Shown: piece after piece, positions 10,285 through 18,874 of the stretch | Numbering within the stretch: the stretch's first letter is position 1 | How the letters are laid out: the number at the start of each line of letters is the position of its first letter | Source: Tenacibaculum skagerrakense | Lineage (GTDB): Bacteria > Bacteroidota > Bacteroidia > Flavobacteriales > Flavobacteriaceae | Reading direction: 5' to 3' | NCBI RefSeq assembly: GCF_004345825.1 | Contig: NZ_SLXM01000004.1 | Coordinates: 137,085 to 201,084, forward strand | Length of the DNA: 64,000 nt | The notes under the pieces: generated by a model | What the model saw: only the letters and a program-made list of their open reading frames with translations | Databases searched by the model: none | What the model was told of the DNA's origin: nothing | Made by a program: the position numbers and the translations under genes

Positions 10285-10286
10285 CT
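10241..10286 (+). repeat. attL: 46-bp direct repeat in the tRNA-Met 3' half
   Basis: These 46 bases match 54100-54145 at 44 positions. The two differences (10260 A/G and 10276 T/C) are paired with each other in the T-stem. The repeat runs from the anticodon region to two bases past the tRNA end, a usual tyrosine-recombinase attachment site. Confidence 0.93.
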
Positions 10287-10290
10287 GAGT

Positions 10291-10316
10291 AAAAGCACTG
10301 ATTTTCAGTGCTTTTT
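10291..10316 (+). terminator. Terminator after tRNA-Met
   Basis: The stem aaaagcactg/cagtgctttt (10291-10300 with 10306-10315) is followed by T. It belongs to the element side of attL and replaces the tRNA's original terminator, now at 54151-54182. Confidence 0.8.
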
Positions 10317-10388
10317 GCATTTAAATAAGGTAGTTTCATAAAAATGGAGCTACTTTTTTTATTTCATGTAAAACATTTGTAAAACAAA

Positions 10389-13300
10389 TTATATCAATTT
10401 ATCATAGGGCACTACCTGTTTGAAAGTTTTATAACCTTCAATACTGTTTTCTGAAATAAACTGACGAATTGTATTATGTCCTTCAAAAGAGAATTGTTTT
10501 TCTCCCCATAACCCCCAAATAAATTTGTAACCATTTTCTTCGAGAAACTTATCAAACAAATCTTTTCTAATATACACGAAATGCTGATTCGTATTATAAT
10601 CTTTACGATACCTAAGATTGATTGAAGCTAGCTCTCCATTTTTCTCAAAGAGATTAAACGTTTGAGGAGCGTCTATTAAATTTAAATGAAAAGACAGTTC
10701 TTTTGAAACAACGTATTGATGCCCTGCTTGATTAAGAGAACTGTGATAAGTTTCCCAATTATATTGAGCTACGGGCATTAAAATCTCAAACTCTTTTGTT
10801 TGAATTTCATCAACAATTATTTCATCAGGTTGACTTTCAGTAATACCTTCTTTATCGAAAAAAACTCTTGGGTAATAACCAGACTCCCCTTTTTTAATAA
10901 CTTTCTTTTTTCTTTCTATTTCAAATTCTATAGTTCTAAAATTGTCATAAGTAGCCTCATGCAACGTATTCATCTCACTTGCATAAGTATAGTAGTTTTC
11001 GGAAACACTAGGTATTCTATTACTCCTAAAATCTTTAGCTTCTATTAAATTTGAAAATTCATTATAATCATCCATTTTGACTATCATCCCACGAATGAAA
11101 ACAAAAGTTTCTCGATTATACTTTTTATCTTCTTGAGAAATGAACCCATCCAAACAAACCCAATCATTATTTGCTTCATTTAAGTTGTTAGCTACTAAAT
11201 AATCATTTAAACTAGGAAGCGCATCGTCATTATACCAATCAAGTAAAGACATTTCTCTATTTCCTAATATATCATCCTCTATAAATGGTTTATTTTCTGG
11301 TAATATTGGAAAACTCGGGTCAATGTCTGATTCTGAAGCTCTAAAATCTGGCCATTCTTCTTTAACAAGGTCATTGTCTTCACGATAACCATATATTTCA
11401 TAATATGCTATCCATGAATATTTTTTTCCGTACCTCTCAATCTTAGGCTTTTTAGTTCTTGAATTATAATGGCTTTCATTTCCAATATTTTTTTCAGCAT
11501 CAGCAAACTTTTCGGATTCCCATCCTAAATCATAGATTCTCCAGTAAATTTGCCTTCTGACTTGCTGTTTTTCTGGAGGGTTTGAATATGAATGTCCATT
11601 AGGAACAATAGCACCAATAGTATAGTTGCTAAAATCCATTCTCATAGGTTCATTATTACCGTAATCTCCATCTCCATAATCATGCTCTCCCCATTCTCTA
11701 ATACCCCCGAATTTATATGGCGGAACAGTATTGTCAATTTCCTTTTTGTTAAGAATCTTAGGATGATGCTGTAAGCATACCTCAATTGTTCTTCTTACAT
11801 AATCTCTAGCAATAATATTTGTTGTTCCGTGTGGAGCACCTTTTGAGAATACTAATTCATAAAGTTTTTTAGCAATGATTGGCATAAGTTTATCTTTAAA
11901 TTCAGATGATTTCCAATCATTATGTTTTGCTAAAACAACACCGTAAAGACTAGCCAGAGTTCGTTGCCATACATAAGGATCATTTACTTTTAATGAATAT
12001 TCAACTAATTCAAAAAATAATTTAGGGTAACGCCTACCATAGTGATATAAAGCCTTTGTAGACTTATCTCTCATTTCAAGGTTTGAAGAAGTTAAAAACC
12101 ACATTATTTTTTTTGCAGCTAAGTGAACTCGGTCAGATAAATTTTCTCTTTCAATACATGCCTCTTCAAAATGTTCAATGAAGTTTTTTATCCTTCCGAG
12201 AGAATAATACCCATATTCTTTGCGTATATATTCTGTCCAAGACACATCCCTGTCTGACATTGTCATTCCATATAAAAGCTCTGAAAGCAATTCAAAATTT
12301 AAAGGATGACTATGGTCAAGTTCTGTATTTTTAAATAGTCTGTATATAACATCTTTGTTTGTTACTCTGTTGAAGGCTTCACGAATAATACTGAGAACAA
12401 TATCTTTATTATCAATTACAGTATTAGTGTTAACTTCAAAAATCGACCTAAGCAGATACTCTTTTAATGTTTTGTGTAAACTGTCATTATAAAAAGATAA
12501 TCCGAATTTTTTAATTGCTAGTACAGAAAAACATCGAAGAATATCATTATAAAGAGGATGCAAAGTTTCCTCTGTTAACAGTTCTTTTTTGAATTTATCA
12601 CTAATAAGAAAAGTTTGTAATTCTTCAATATTGCTAATATTTTCAAGAATTATCTTTGCAACGAGGTAGCCACTTAAAAGATCGTAAGTAAATGTTACTA
12701 CTTCTTCTTTTCCCCAATCCCTAAATATTAATAAATCTTCTCCTTCAAATACTGTAAGTTGTTTTTCATTAACAACAGAAGGCATTAAATCTTTTAAGTC
12801 AATATCACGACGACTATGTTCCCAAAAGTAATTAGATATTTTCTCAAGAATATCTTTTGAAAAAGTCCTATTATACCTAGCCTCCATACCAAGATTATGA
12901 ACAATTCGAGTATTAGCTTTTGTTAAATACTCATCAAAGACATCAAATAAATCTTCATTTTGAAATGATACTTTTTGACCACGCTTAGCTTCACAAAATA
13001 TTTTTAAGTACAATGGTTCTGAAAAATGGTTCATAGCACCAGAACTATTTACTATTTCTATGTCATAATAATCAAAATACTTATCGATAGCTTCATCTAT
13101 ATTTTCTCTATCAAAGCCTTGTACAGTTGCTTTTTTTATCCATCCACTCGTTGAATAATGAAAATAATCTTTTGGAAATAATTGTTTTTCATAGGATTTT
13201 CGGTAGGTAGTAATAATGAGAATATTCGAATATTTTTGATTTATCTCAGTTATTAGTGTTTCTAAACTTGTACCCCAAATCTGTTTCCAATGAATAGACT

Positions 13301-14681
13301 CATTAAGTCCATCAATTAATAATATTGCCTTTGTTTTATTAACTCTTCCTGAAATATTCAAAGCCCCTAAAAAATCAGAAACACTCCAGTCTGCTGGCAA
13401 ATCTAATAATGACTTTAATTGCTCTCTTAATGGTAAGTTAGTCCTGAAATCTTTACCAAAAAGAAAAATTGCTGGCTTGTTTTCATTTATTTGGTATTCA
13501 ACAATATTTGTAGCTAAATGTGTCTTTCCTTTTGAGGCATGTCCAGAAATATGAAGCTCATTTAAGTTTCTATATTCAAAACATTGAAAAATATTTAGAT
13601 ATGCATCAATAAAGTTTCTTAAGGTGAAATAAGGTCCAAGTATAGTCTCTCGACACGATTTTATTCTTCTCTTTTTACTATTGTCTTTTTCTACTTCTTC
13701 AGCATCCCAATGAACAGAAGGAATTGATTCAGGTGTTCTTAAATCTGAATATTCAATATAAAAATCATCTAATTCCTTTTTGTAAGAAATCATTTCTTCT
13801 ATTAAAAGAGTGAACGATTTTAAATCTTCATCGCGAAGAAATTCTTGAGATTTATCCAAAAGGTCATTACCCATTCGGACAATATTTGGGTAATCTTTAT
13901 TGAGTACAAAGTTCTTTATTTTATAATAATCTTCTGTAAACTCATGAATATTCTCCTCCTTTCTAATATCATCTACTTTTTCTTCATACTCATCAAGAAA
14001 TCTATCTACATCGAGAATTTCTTTGCTTTTATCTATCAAATCTGCCAGCCTCTTATCGCATAGAACTTGAATGACCTTATCATCTGCTTCTCCTGATACG
14101 TGCAACCCATTTAAGTATTTACTCTTTAAAACACTTGAATTAGACACCAATTCAAATTTGGTCTTATACCAATCATTACTTAGTATTTTTTCAGCAAAAA
14201 AATAATTATGAATATCTTGATGTTTTCTAAGTAAGTTAAGAATTTTACTATCGCCCCAATGTTCTAAGTCAACTGTGTGATTTTTAGGCAAAACTGTTCT
14301 TCCGTTACGAATGCTTTCTGCTAAAGATGATTCAAACCACGTTTTTTCTGTTGGAGTTAATGATAACTGACTTGATAGTACCCATTTTTTTAATCTGCTT
14401 CCGTGTTTATCATAAGCTCTTTGTAAAGAACTTTTAATTTGTTCTTTCCTGCCACCTTCATCAAATCTACCGAAAAACTTACATTGCCAACCCCAAATAT
14501 CTCCGTTTGGAAATTCTAAATAGAACTCTACACCATCGCCACCACCACTATCATCAATAGATGTTAATTCACCTTGAGAAGAATATTCTTCAAAAGCCAA
14601 TTGATAACATAATTCTTCGAAGCTTTTATTTTGATTAGTTGCATATGTTTTAAGTTTATTCCAGTTGATTAGTTCGCTCAT
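10389..14681 (-). CDS. Avs-like STAND NTPase with N-terminal Mrr-type nuclease domain (candidate phage defence)
   Basis: The ATG at 14681 is used; an upstream TTG would add two residues. The 1430-aa protein begins with a PD-(D/E)xK Mrr-like nuclease domain. Using numbering from that TTG, the visible residues are SGGGDGVE (D51, E54) and QCK (Q68, K70). A P-loop NTPase follows with Walker A SGHASKGKT near residue 384 and Walker B AILLIDGLNES near 454, as in NACHT/STAND ATPases. The remaining ~800 residues are helical and unlike any repeat I recognise; in Avs proteins this region senses the phage ligand. Nuclease-NACHT-sensor order suggests abortive-infection defence. It is monocistronic next to attL. 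The function is inferred, not shown. Confidence 0.75.
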   Translation of the reverse strand: MSELINWNKLKTYATNQNKSFEELCYQLAFEEYSSQGELTSIDDSGGGDGVEFYLEFPNGDIWGWQCKFFGRFDEGGRKEQIKSSLQRAYDKHGSRLKKWVLSSQLSLTPTEKTWFESSLAESIRNGRTVLPKNHTVDLEHWGDSKILNLLRKHQDIHNYFFAEKILSNDWYKTKFELVSNSSVLKSKYLNGLHVSGEADDKVIQVLCDKRLADLIDKSKEILDVDRFLDEYEEKVDDIRKEENIHEFTEDYYKIKNFVLNKDYPNIVRMGNDLLDKSQEFLRDEDLKSFTLLIEEMISYKKELDDFYIEYSDLRTPESIPSVHWDAEEVEKDNSKKRRIKSCRETILGPYFTLRNFIDAYLNIFQCFEYRNLNELHISGHASKGKTHLATNIVEYQINENKPAIFLFGKDFRTNLPLREQLKSLLDLPADWSVSDFLGALNISGRVNKTKAILLIDGLNESIHWKQIWGTSLETLITEINQKYSNILIITTYRKSYEKQLFPKDYFHYSTSGWIKKATVQGFDRENIDEAIDKYFDYYDIEIVNSSGAMNHFSEPLYLKIFCEAKRGQKVSFQNEDLFDVFDEYLTKANTRIVHNLGMEARYNRTFSKDILEKISNYFWEHSRRDIDLKDLMPSVVNEKQLTVFEGEDLLIFRDWGKEEVVTFTYDLLSGYLVAKIILENISNIEELQTFLISDKFKKELLTEETLHPLYNDILRCFSVLAIKKFGLSFYNDSLHKTLKEYLLRSIFEVNTNTVIDNKDIVLSIIREAFNRVTNKDVIYRLFKNTELDHSHPLNFELLSELLYGMTMSDRDVSWTEYIRKEYGYYSLGRIKNFIEHFEEACIERENLSDRVHLAAKKIMWFLTSSNLEMRDKSTKALYHYGRRYPKLFFELVEYSLKVNDPYVWQRTLASLYGVVLAKHNDWKSSEFKDKLMPIIAKKLYELVFSKGAPHGTTNIIARDYVRRTIEVCLQHHPKILNKKEIDNTVPPYKFGGIREWGEHDYGDGDYGNNEPMRMDFSNYTIGAIVPNGHSYSNPPEKQQVRRQIYWRIYDLGWESEKFADAEKNIGNESHYNSRTKKPKIERYGKKYSWIAYYEIYGYREDNDLVKEEWPDFRASESDIDPSFPILPENKPFIEDDILGNREMSLLDWYNDDALPSLNDYLVANNLNEANNDWVCLDGFISQEDKKYNRETFVFIRGMIVKMDDYNEFSNLIEAKDFRSNRIPSVSENYYTYASEMNTLHEATYDNFRTIEFEIERKKKVIKKGESGYYPRVFFDKEGITESQPDEIIVDEIQTKEFEILMPVAQYNWETYHSSLNQAGHQYVVSKELSFHLNLIDAPQTFNLFEKNGELASINLRYRKDYNTNQHFVYIRKDLFDKFLEENGYKFIWGLWGEKQFSFEGHNTIRQFISENSIEGYKTFKQVVPYDKLI

Positions 14682-14687
14682 ATTCAA

Positions 14688-15021
14688 ATTTTAACACAAA
14701 TTTAGTGAAGAATTTCTAGGTTGATATCTTACGTGATTTATATTTTAAATCGTTTTAGTGAAAATTTCCGTATGGAATATGTGTGTCTTTTATAAAAAAT
14801 ATCCAAAGTCGTCTGCGGACTTTTTGGACATTTAACCAGCGATGACTTAAGTCGTTGAAACTTTTAAGACATAGCTGGGCAAGATTGCTTTTGAACAGTT
14901 CTAACGACCTTTTTCAAAAGCGATCTTGCCAAAGGACACCTTTGGAATCCGTTTTTATCCAAAAAAAGAAGACAGGAGAATTGCTTCGTCCTGTCTTGTA
15001 TTTTTGTTTGTTGCGATAGTC
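14688..15021. other. Non-coding region rich in inverted repeats; candidate oriT
   Basis: These 334 bp contain no gene. A 17-bp inverted repeat with one mismatch (14878-14894 with 14914-14930, core ggcaagat.gcttttga) has a 19-nt spacer. A 10-bp perfect palindrome (gacttaagtc, 14844-14853), a short stem aagtc/gactt near 14807-14823 and a ccaaag/ctttgg pair (14929-14945) lie nearby. The relaxase operon ends just to the right. Clustered inverted repeats beside mob genes are typical of transfer origins. No nic site could be recognised. Confidence 0.45.
14969..14997 (-). terminator. Terminator of the mobilization operon
   Basis: A 9-bp stem (aagacagga / tcctgtctt) is followed on the minus strand by a T-rich run. 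It lies 25 nt past the end of the last gene of the leftward mob operon. Confidence 0.8.
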
Positions 15022-15516
15022 TTATCGCTCTAATTCGTCTTTGTTATGTACTTGTTGTTCTAACTCCACTCGTCGTTTTTCATTACGTAATAATACATCC
15101 CAATCTGCATCGAGTCCTTTCTTATTATAATAAGCAGCTGATGATACTAGGCTTAAACCTTCGTAATAGAGTTGCTTAATTTCTTCAGGATTATTCTGAA
15201 GTTTTGTCTCTAAAAAGCCTTTTCCTTCTTTTGCCTGATTGTAAAACTCTTCTCCAGAAGCAATGATGCCATTGCAAAATCTATTAAATATTTCTCGATG
15301 AGGAGCAAGGCCCTGTGAACGCGCAATTTTGTTAATTTCAAAAGTATCAAGTTCCCTTCTGAGTTCTAGCATACACAAATGAAATTGAGCAATTTCTCTG
15401 TTAGTCTTTTTCCTGAGTTCCTTAATAAGTGTTTCATCATAATTAATGATGTCTTCAAAAGATGTTTGTTCTAAGACTTTCTTTATGGTATTAAAAAATA
15501 TGTTTTTGTTCATCAT
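15022..15516 (-). CDS. Last gene of the mob operon, unknown 164-aa protein
   Basis: I do not recognise a family. The protein is soluble and mostly helical, with charged segments and no signal peptide. It is 35 nt downstream of the relaxase and is probably cotranscribed. Its C-terminus (VELEQQVHNKDELER) resembles the tails of the relaxase, the DUF2958 protein and a 76-aa protein near the integrase, which suggests a common role in transfer. Confidence 0.7.
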   Translation of the reverse strand: MMNKNIFFNTIKKVLEQTSFEDIINYDETLIKELRKKTNREIAQFHLCMLELRRELDTFEINKIARSQGLAPHREIFNRFCNGIIASGEEFYNQAKEGKGFLETKLQNNPEEIKQLYYEGLSLVSSAAYYNKKGLDADWDVLLRNEKRRVELEQQVHNKDELER

Positions 15517-15551
15517 AGTGCTCGGTGTATATATTCAATTGTATCATAGCA

Positions 15552-16448
15552 TTAACGCTCCTGTTCTTGGTCTTTGTCCTTGCGAGATTTTAATTTCTGT
15601 AACTCGTTCATTCGTTTTTGCTCTTTTTCCATAGATATTCGTACAGGATCAAAGCCTAATGTTTTGAGTCGGTAACGTCTTTTGAAACCTTGGACGCCGA
15701 CAATTTTACCAGCTCTTGAATAAAATTGGATTCCTGCTTTTTCAAATTCTCTCTTATCTACCTGTTCAGTGCGGACACGAGCAAATACTTCAACCAGAAC
15801 ATCACGTAATTCTTGACGTTCGCTTTGTTTACCTCGAAGATTTAACTCTCGTTCAATATCAAGCTGAAGCATCGCTTCTTTTTTTTTAGAATGATTTACT
15901 TTACTGAAGGTAAGTCCAAGTTCTTTTTCTTGAAATTGCTCCATACGGATTTTAACCTCTTTAAATTCTTTTCGAGATAGGCGCACTGGTTTCCCTGTAG
16001 CAAATTCAAGTGCTGAAATAACATTGTGAATATGTAAATGGTCTTTGTCTGAATGCATCGTACTTATCACCATAGAATTCGGCGAACGTTCCTTGGCATA
16101 TTTTCGAGCAATTTTAAGGAGCACTTTCTTTGGTAGTTTATCAGTGTCCGCTTTGTGAAAAGATATGATTTCGTGATATGCAATATTTTTATTGCGCCTT
16201 TCAATACTGCGTTTCGATTCATTCTCACTGAATTGACTCACCATATTTTTAATGCGCTTCTCCAGTAATTTTTGTTCTTTGATAAGATCACTTTGTGCTT
16301 CCTGCATTTCTTTATCAAAGTTTCTATCACCTTTAATGTAGCGGTTGATAATAAAGCCGAGTTGCTTCTGATTTTCTTTAGTAAGAATATAGCGGATAGT
16401 ATTTTCAAGTGCTTTTTTAGACTTTATGGATTTACTTTTGATTATCAT
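15552..16448 (-). CDS. Relaxase/mobilization nuclease (MOB_P-like HUH)
   Basis: The 298-aa product has the relaxase pattern: a tyrosine in an N-terminal helix (TIRYILTKEN), a YHEIISF block (91-97) and a histidine triad DHLHIH (136-141) that would coordinate the metal. This is the three-motif layout of the Relaxase (PF03432) family, which nicks oriT and stays covalently bound to the transferred strand. The C-terminal third is basic and ends in LKSRKDKDQEQER. It follows the MobC-like gene by 3 nt. The catalytic tyrosine is assigned by position only. Confidence 0.9.
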   Translation of the reverse strand: MIIKSKSIKSKKALENTIRYILTKENQKQLGFIINRYIKGDRNFDKEMQEAQSDLIKEQKLLEKRIKNMVSQFSENESKRSIERRNKNIAYHEIISFHKADTDKLPKKVLLKIARKYAKERSPNSMVISTMHSDKDHLHIHNVISALEFATGKPVRLSRKEFKEVKIRMEQFQEKELGLTFSKVNHSKKKEAMLQLDIERELNLRGKQSERQELRDVLVEVFARVRTEQVDKREFEKAGIQFYSRAGKIVGVQGFKRRYRLKTLGFDPVRISMEKEQKRMNELQKLKSRKDKDQEQER

Positions 16449-16451
16449 GAT

Positions 16452-16892
16452 TTATGGATTTATTAATTGTATGAAGTTCTCTTCAAGTTTCTCAAATCGT
16501 TCTAGTAACTCTTCAAGAGCATCTGAAGCTTCACTATCTAAAGATTCTTCCATCAGGTTAATGAGTGTCCGTAACTGTTGGTGTACTTCGCTAAAGACTT
16601 CTTTATTTACTTGAGGTGCTTCTTGAGATGTGAGTTGTCTGTTAACAGCATCATATAAGAATTGTGATACGCTTTTATCTCCTCTTTTTTGGTGTATTAG
16701 TTGTAGCTGTTTTGGATAAAAGCCAAGTGAGAATTCTTTCCTCTTAATTCTCTTTTCTCTTCGGTAATGTTTGTAATAGATTTTCCAATACTCTTTTTTA
16801 GCATTTTTAATTTCATCCCATGAAGGATTTGGATTGTCCTTAAAAGCACAATCCAAATACTCATGGAGTGATGAAAAGCTAAACGGTTCCAT
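16452..16892 (-). CDS. MobC-like relaxosome protein
   Basis: This 146-aa protein has a basic region (RREKRIKRKEFSLGFYPKQ) followed by a segment reading like a ribbon-helix-helix or MobC DNA-binding unit, and a C-terminal acidic coiled coil (LEELLERFEKLEENFIQ). Immediately upstream of a relaxase, this matches the accessory protein that binds oriT. Its start codon overlaps the stop of the preceding DUF2958 gene by one base, implying translational coupling. It lacks the ER-type tail found on its neighbours. Confidence 0.75.
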   Translation of the reverse strand: MEPFSFSSLHEYLDCAFKDNPNPSWDEIKNAKKEYWKIYYKHYRREKRIKRKEFSLGFYPKQLQLIHQKRGDKSVSQFLYDAVNRQLTSQEAPQVNKEVFSEVHQQLRTLINLMEESLDSEASDALEELLERFEKLEENFIQLINP

Positions 16893-17263
16893 TAGCGCTC
16901 TTTATCGCTTTCTTGTTCTTTACTTTCTTTAAGTTCTTGGAGCTCAAGCTTACGCTTCTTCGGTTTTGGCGGAACGAGGTCGTGATAGCTCATCTCGGTA
17001 AAATGGATATCTCTCTCTATTCCTAATCCAAAGGGTCTTACAATAGATTCTAATTCTGTAATTGAAAAAGAACCCCATTCATCAAAGGCAAGTCCCGTAA
17101 CATACCCATTACAAATTTTTGATTCGGGATTATATTCCGTTGCGTACCATGTTCCAGAACCGACTGGATCAAAGAACTTGGCAATAAAGGTTGGATTTTC
17201 TTTTTCTGACTGGTCGCCGACTTGAGCAAACCTTTTTTCGAGTTCCTTAGTCATTAACTTCAT
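16892..17263 (-). CDS. DUF2958 domain protein
   Basis: The 123-aa sequence follows the DUF2958 pattern throughout: MKLMTKELEKRF at the start, AKFFDPVGSGTWYATEYNP, LAFDEWGSFSITELESI and GLGIERDIHF. DUF2958 proteins are common on conjugative and mobilizable elements but have no known biochemical role. After the domain there is a basic, then acidic tail (ELQELKESKEQESDKER) of the kind shared with other element proteins. It overlaps the upstream TraG-like gene by 17 nt. Confidence 0.88.
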   Translation of the reverse strand: MKLMTKELEKRFAQVGDQSEKENPTFIAKFFDPVGSGTWYATEYNPESKICNGYVTGLAFDEWGSFSITELESIVRPFGLGIERDIHFTEMSYHDLVPPKPKKRKLELQELKESKEQESDKER

Positions 17264-18746
17264 CTTGCTTTGTTTTTAGATTATTGTTTGCTGCTCCTGT
17301 GGCAGTTTTTTTCTTACTGTAGGTATCAAGCGGTAGATATTGAATACGATAACTTGGATTATTTTCAGGACTGTAATCTTCAGGTAGTTCCATATCCATG
17401 GCTTTTACAAAGGCTTTGATTTTGTAATAAGGCTTAACCTTGCAGAGCAATGGCTTCATACCGCCGTTGGGAATGACTATTACTTTGTCTTTCGGCATAG
17501 TTCTAATTTCTGAACCTGTCATAAGTGGTCTGTTTCTGACGATTTTCTTATCCTTATCCTCATAGTATTGATAGTCTCCTAAAGCTTTTGAAATGCGGTC
17601 ACACTCATCGTTCAGTCCCGTCATATAGACCTTGCAAGCGTTGTTAAGAATACTTTTGGCATTGTACTGGCCATAGTTCTCATACAGTTGGTTTTCGCTC
17701 TGAAGTACTCCAAGAATGGACATATACTTTCTCGCATTTGCAATGACATTTGAAAGGCTTGGAAGTGGAATACTTGAGAGCTCATCAATAAGAAGGTAGA
17801 GATCATTATCCTTTGCTTGAGGAATTGACCTAAATACTTCGCTAAAGAGTTGTTCGAAAAACAAGCCAAACAAAGGACTGTAATAATTCATGTTCGTGAT
17901 ATTACAATTAAGAAAAAGGACTATTTTTTCTTTTCTCATGCGGGCAAAATCAAAAGTATCTACACTGGTTATATCCAATAGATTTGGATCTTTTCCGATA
18001 AAGGATAGATGTGAAATAGCTGAGCTTAGGATATTTGACTTGGTCTTTTCGCTGTTAGCGATAACACTCTTGTAAGCACGCCATTGACTCTCGGTAGCCT
18101 TATCTGCAAACAGACCATTAACAAGGTCTTCATTTCCTGCAAGATTCTCGAGTAAGTAATATACGTTTCCGATATTTTGATAAATCTTCGAGGTGTTTTC
18201 AAGAAGAAATTCAATTAAAAGACTAATGAGTTCTATAGATTTTAAGTCCCAAAAGTCTGAGGACTTTTTACCATTCTTCTGTACTAACATAGTTGCAACC
18301 TTGGTAATGTCTGATGGTGATTGTATGCGGTGCAGTGGATTGTAATACATAGACTGCTCCTTATTATCAGGGCCAAAGCTATACACCTTATACCCTTGAT
18401 TCAGAAAGTAATTTGTCATTTTTGAAAGCTCACCAGATGGATTATTGATAATCATACTGGCTGGCTTTTTAGCATTCGCAATTCGAAGCGCACTAGGTAT
18501 TAAAAAAACGGTAGACTTCCCTACACCACTTGGTGCAAAACAAAGTAAATGTTCTTTTGATTTTTTAGCTGATAAAAACTTAGTGCCTGTAATGGATAAG
18601 CCATCGTGAGTTGCAGAAATGAGTTGACTCTCTTTTCCGAATTTGGCCGATAAATTATGTTTATTACCTACAAGGTTTTGAAGTATTCCGTCTAGGAATT
18701 CGCCGCCCTTTTCTAAAGCAAACGTTATGTTGTTTTGAATGTTCAT
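17247..18746 (-). CDS. TraG/VirD4-type coupling ATPase
   Basis: The 499-aa protein has Walker A APSGVGKST (71-79), Walker B LYLLIDELSS (about 324) and the TraG-like motifs NNPSGEL and SENQLYENYGQ (RecA-motor core). Coupling proteins deliver the relaxase-DNA complex to a secretion channel. It is short and lacks an N-terminal membrane domain; the missed 43-aa membrane protein directly upstream, whose stop overlaps this start, could supply it. The element encodes no obvious mating channel, so a helper system is probably used. Confidence 0.88.
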   Translation of the reverse strand: MNIQNNITFALEKGGEFLDGILQNLVGNKHNLSAKFGKESQLISATHDGLSITGTKFLSAKKSKEHLLCFAPSGVGKSTVFLIPSALRIANAKKPASMIINNPSGELSKMTNYFLNQGYKVYSFGPDNKEQSMYYNPLHRIQSPSDITKVATMLVQKNGKKSSDFWDLKSIELISLLIEFLLENTSKIYQNIGNVYYLLENLAGNEDLVNGLFADKATESQWRAYKSVIANSEKTKSNILSSAISHLSFIGKDPNLLDITSVDTFDFARMRKEKIVLFLNCNITNMNYYSPLFGLFFEQLFSEVFRSIPQAKDNDLYLLIDELSSIPLPSLSNVIANARKYMSILGVLQSENQLYENYGQYNAKSILNNACKVYMTGLNDECDRISKALGDYQYYEDKDKKIVRNRPLMTGSEIRTMPKDKVIVIPNGGMKPLLCKVKPYYKIKAFVKAMDMELPEDYSPENNPSYRIQYLPLDTYSKKKTATGAANNNLKTKQDEVND

Positions 18747-18874
18747 TTTCCTAATAGTTTTTGAAAGAGGTTATTCGTTGCGCCAAGAAATAGTTCTAAT
18801 CCGCGTGTTATGACGTACACGCAGATCAGAACAATCTTGAATATGAATTGGAGAAATGTAAGGACTAGCTTCAT
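18743..18874 (-). CDS. 43-aa membrane protein between coupling ATPase and fused lipoprotein gene
   Basis: This short frame starts ATG at 18874 and ends TGA at 18743. It encodes MKLVLTFLQFIFKIVLICV at the N-terminus, then VYVITRGLELFLGATNNLFQKLLGK (one hydrophobic helix, residues about 3-25, then an amphipathic tail). Both junctions are 4-nt or shorter overlaps: its ATG overlaps the TGA of the upstream 625-aa gene, and its TGA overlaps the ATG of the TraG-like gene. Such double coupling strongly supports a real gene. A likely role is membrane anchoring of the coupling ATPase, which is an inference. Confidence 0.7.
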   Translation of the reverse strand: MKLVLTFLQFIFKIVLICVYVITRGLELFLGATNNLFQKLLGK

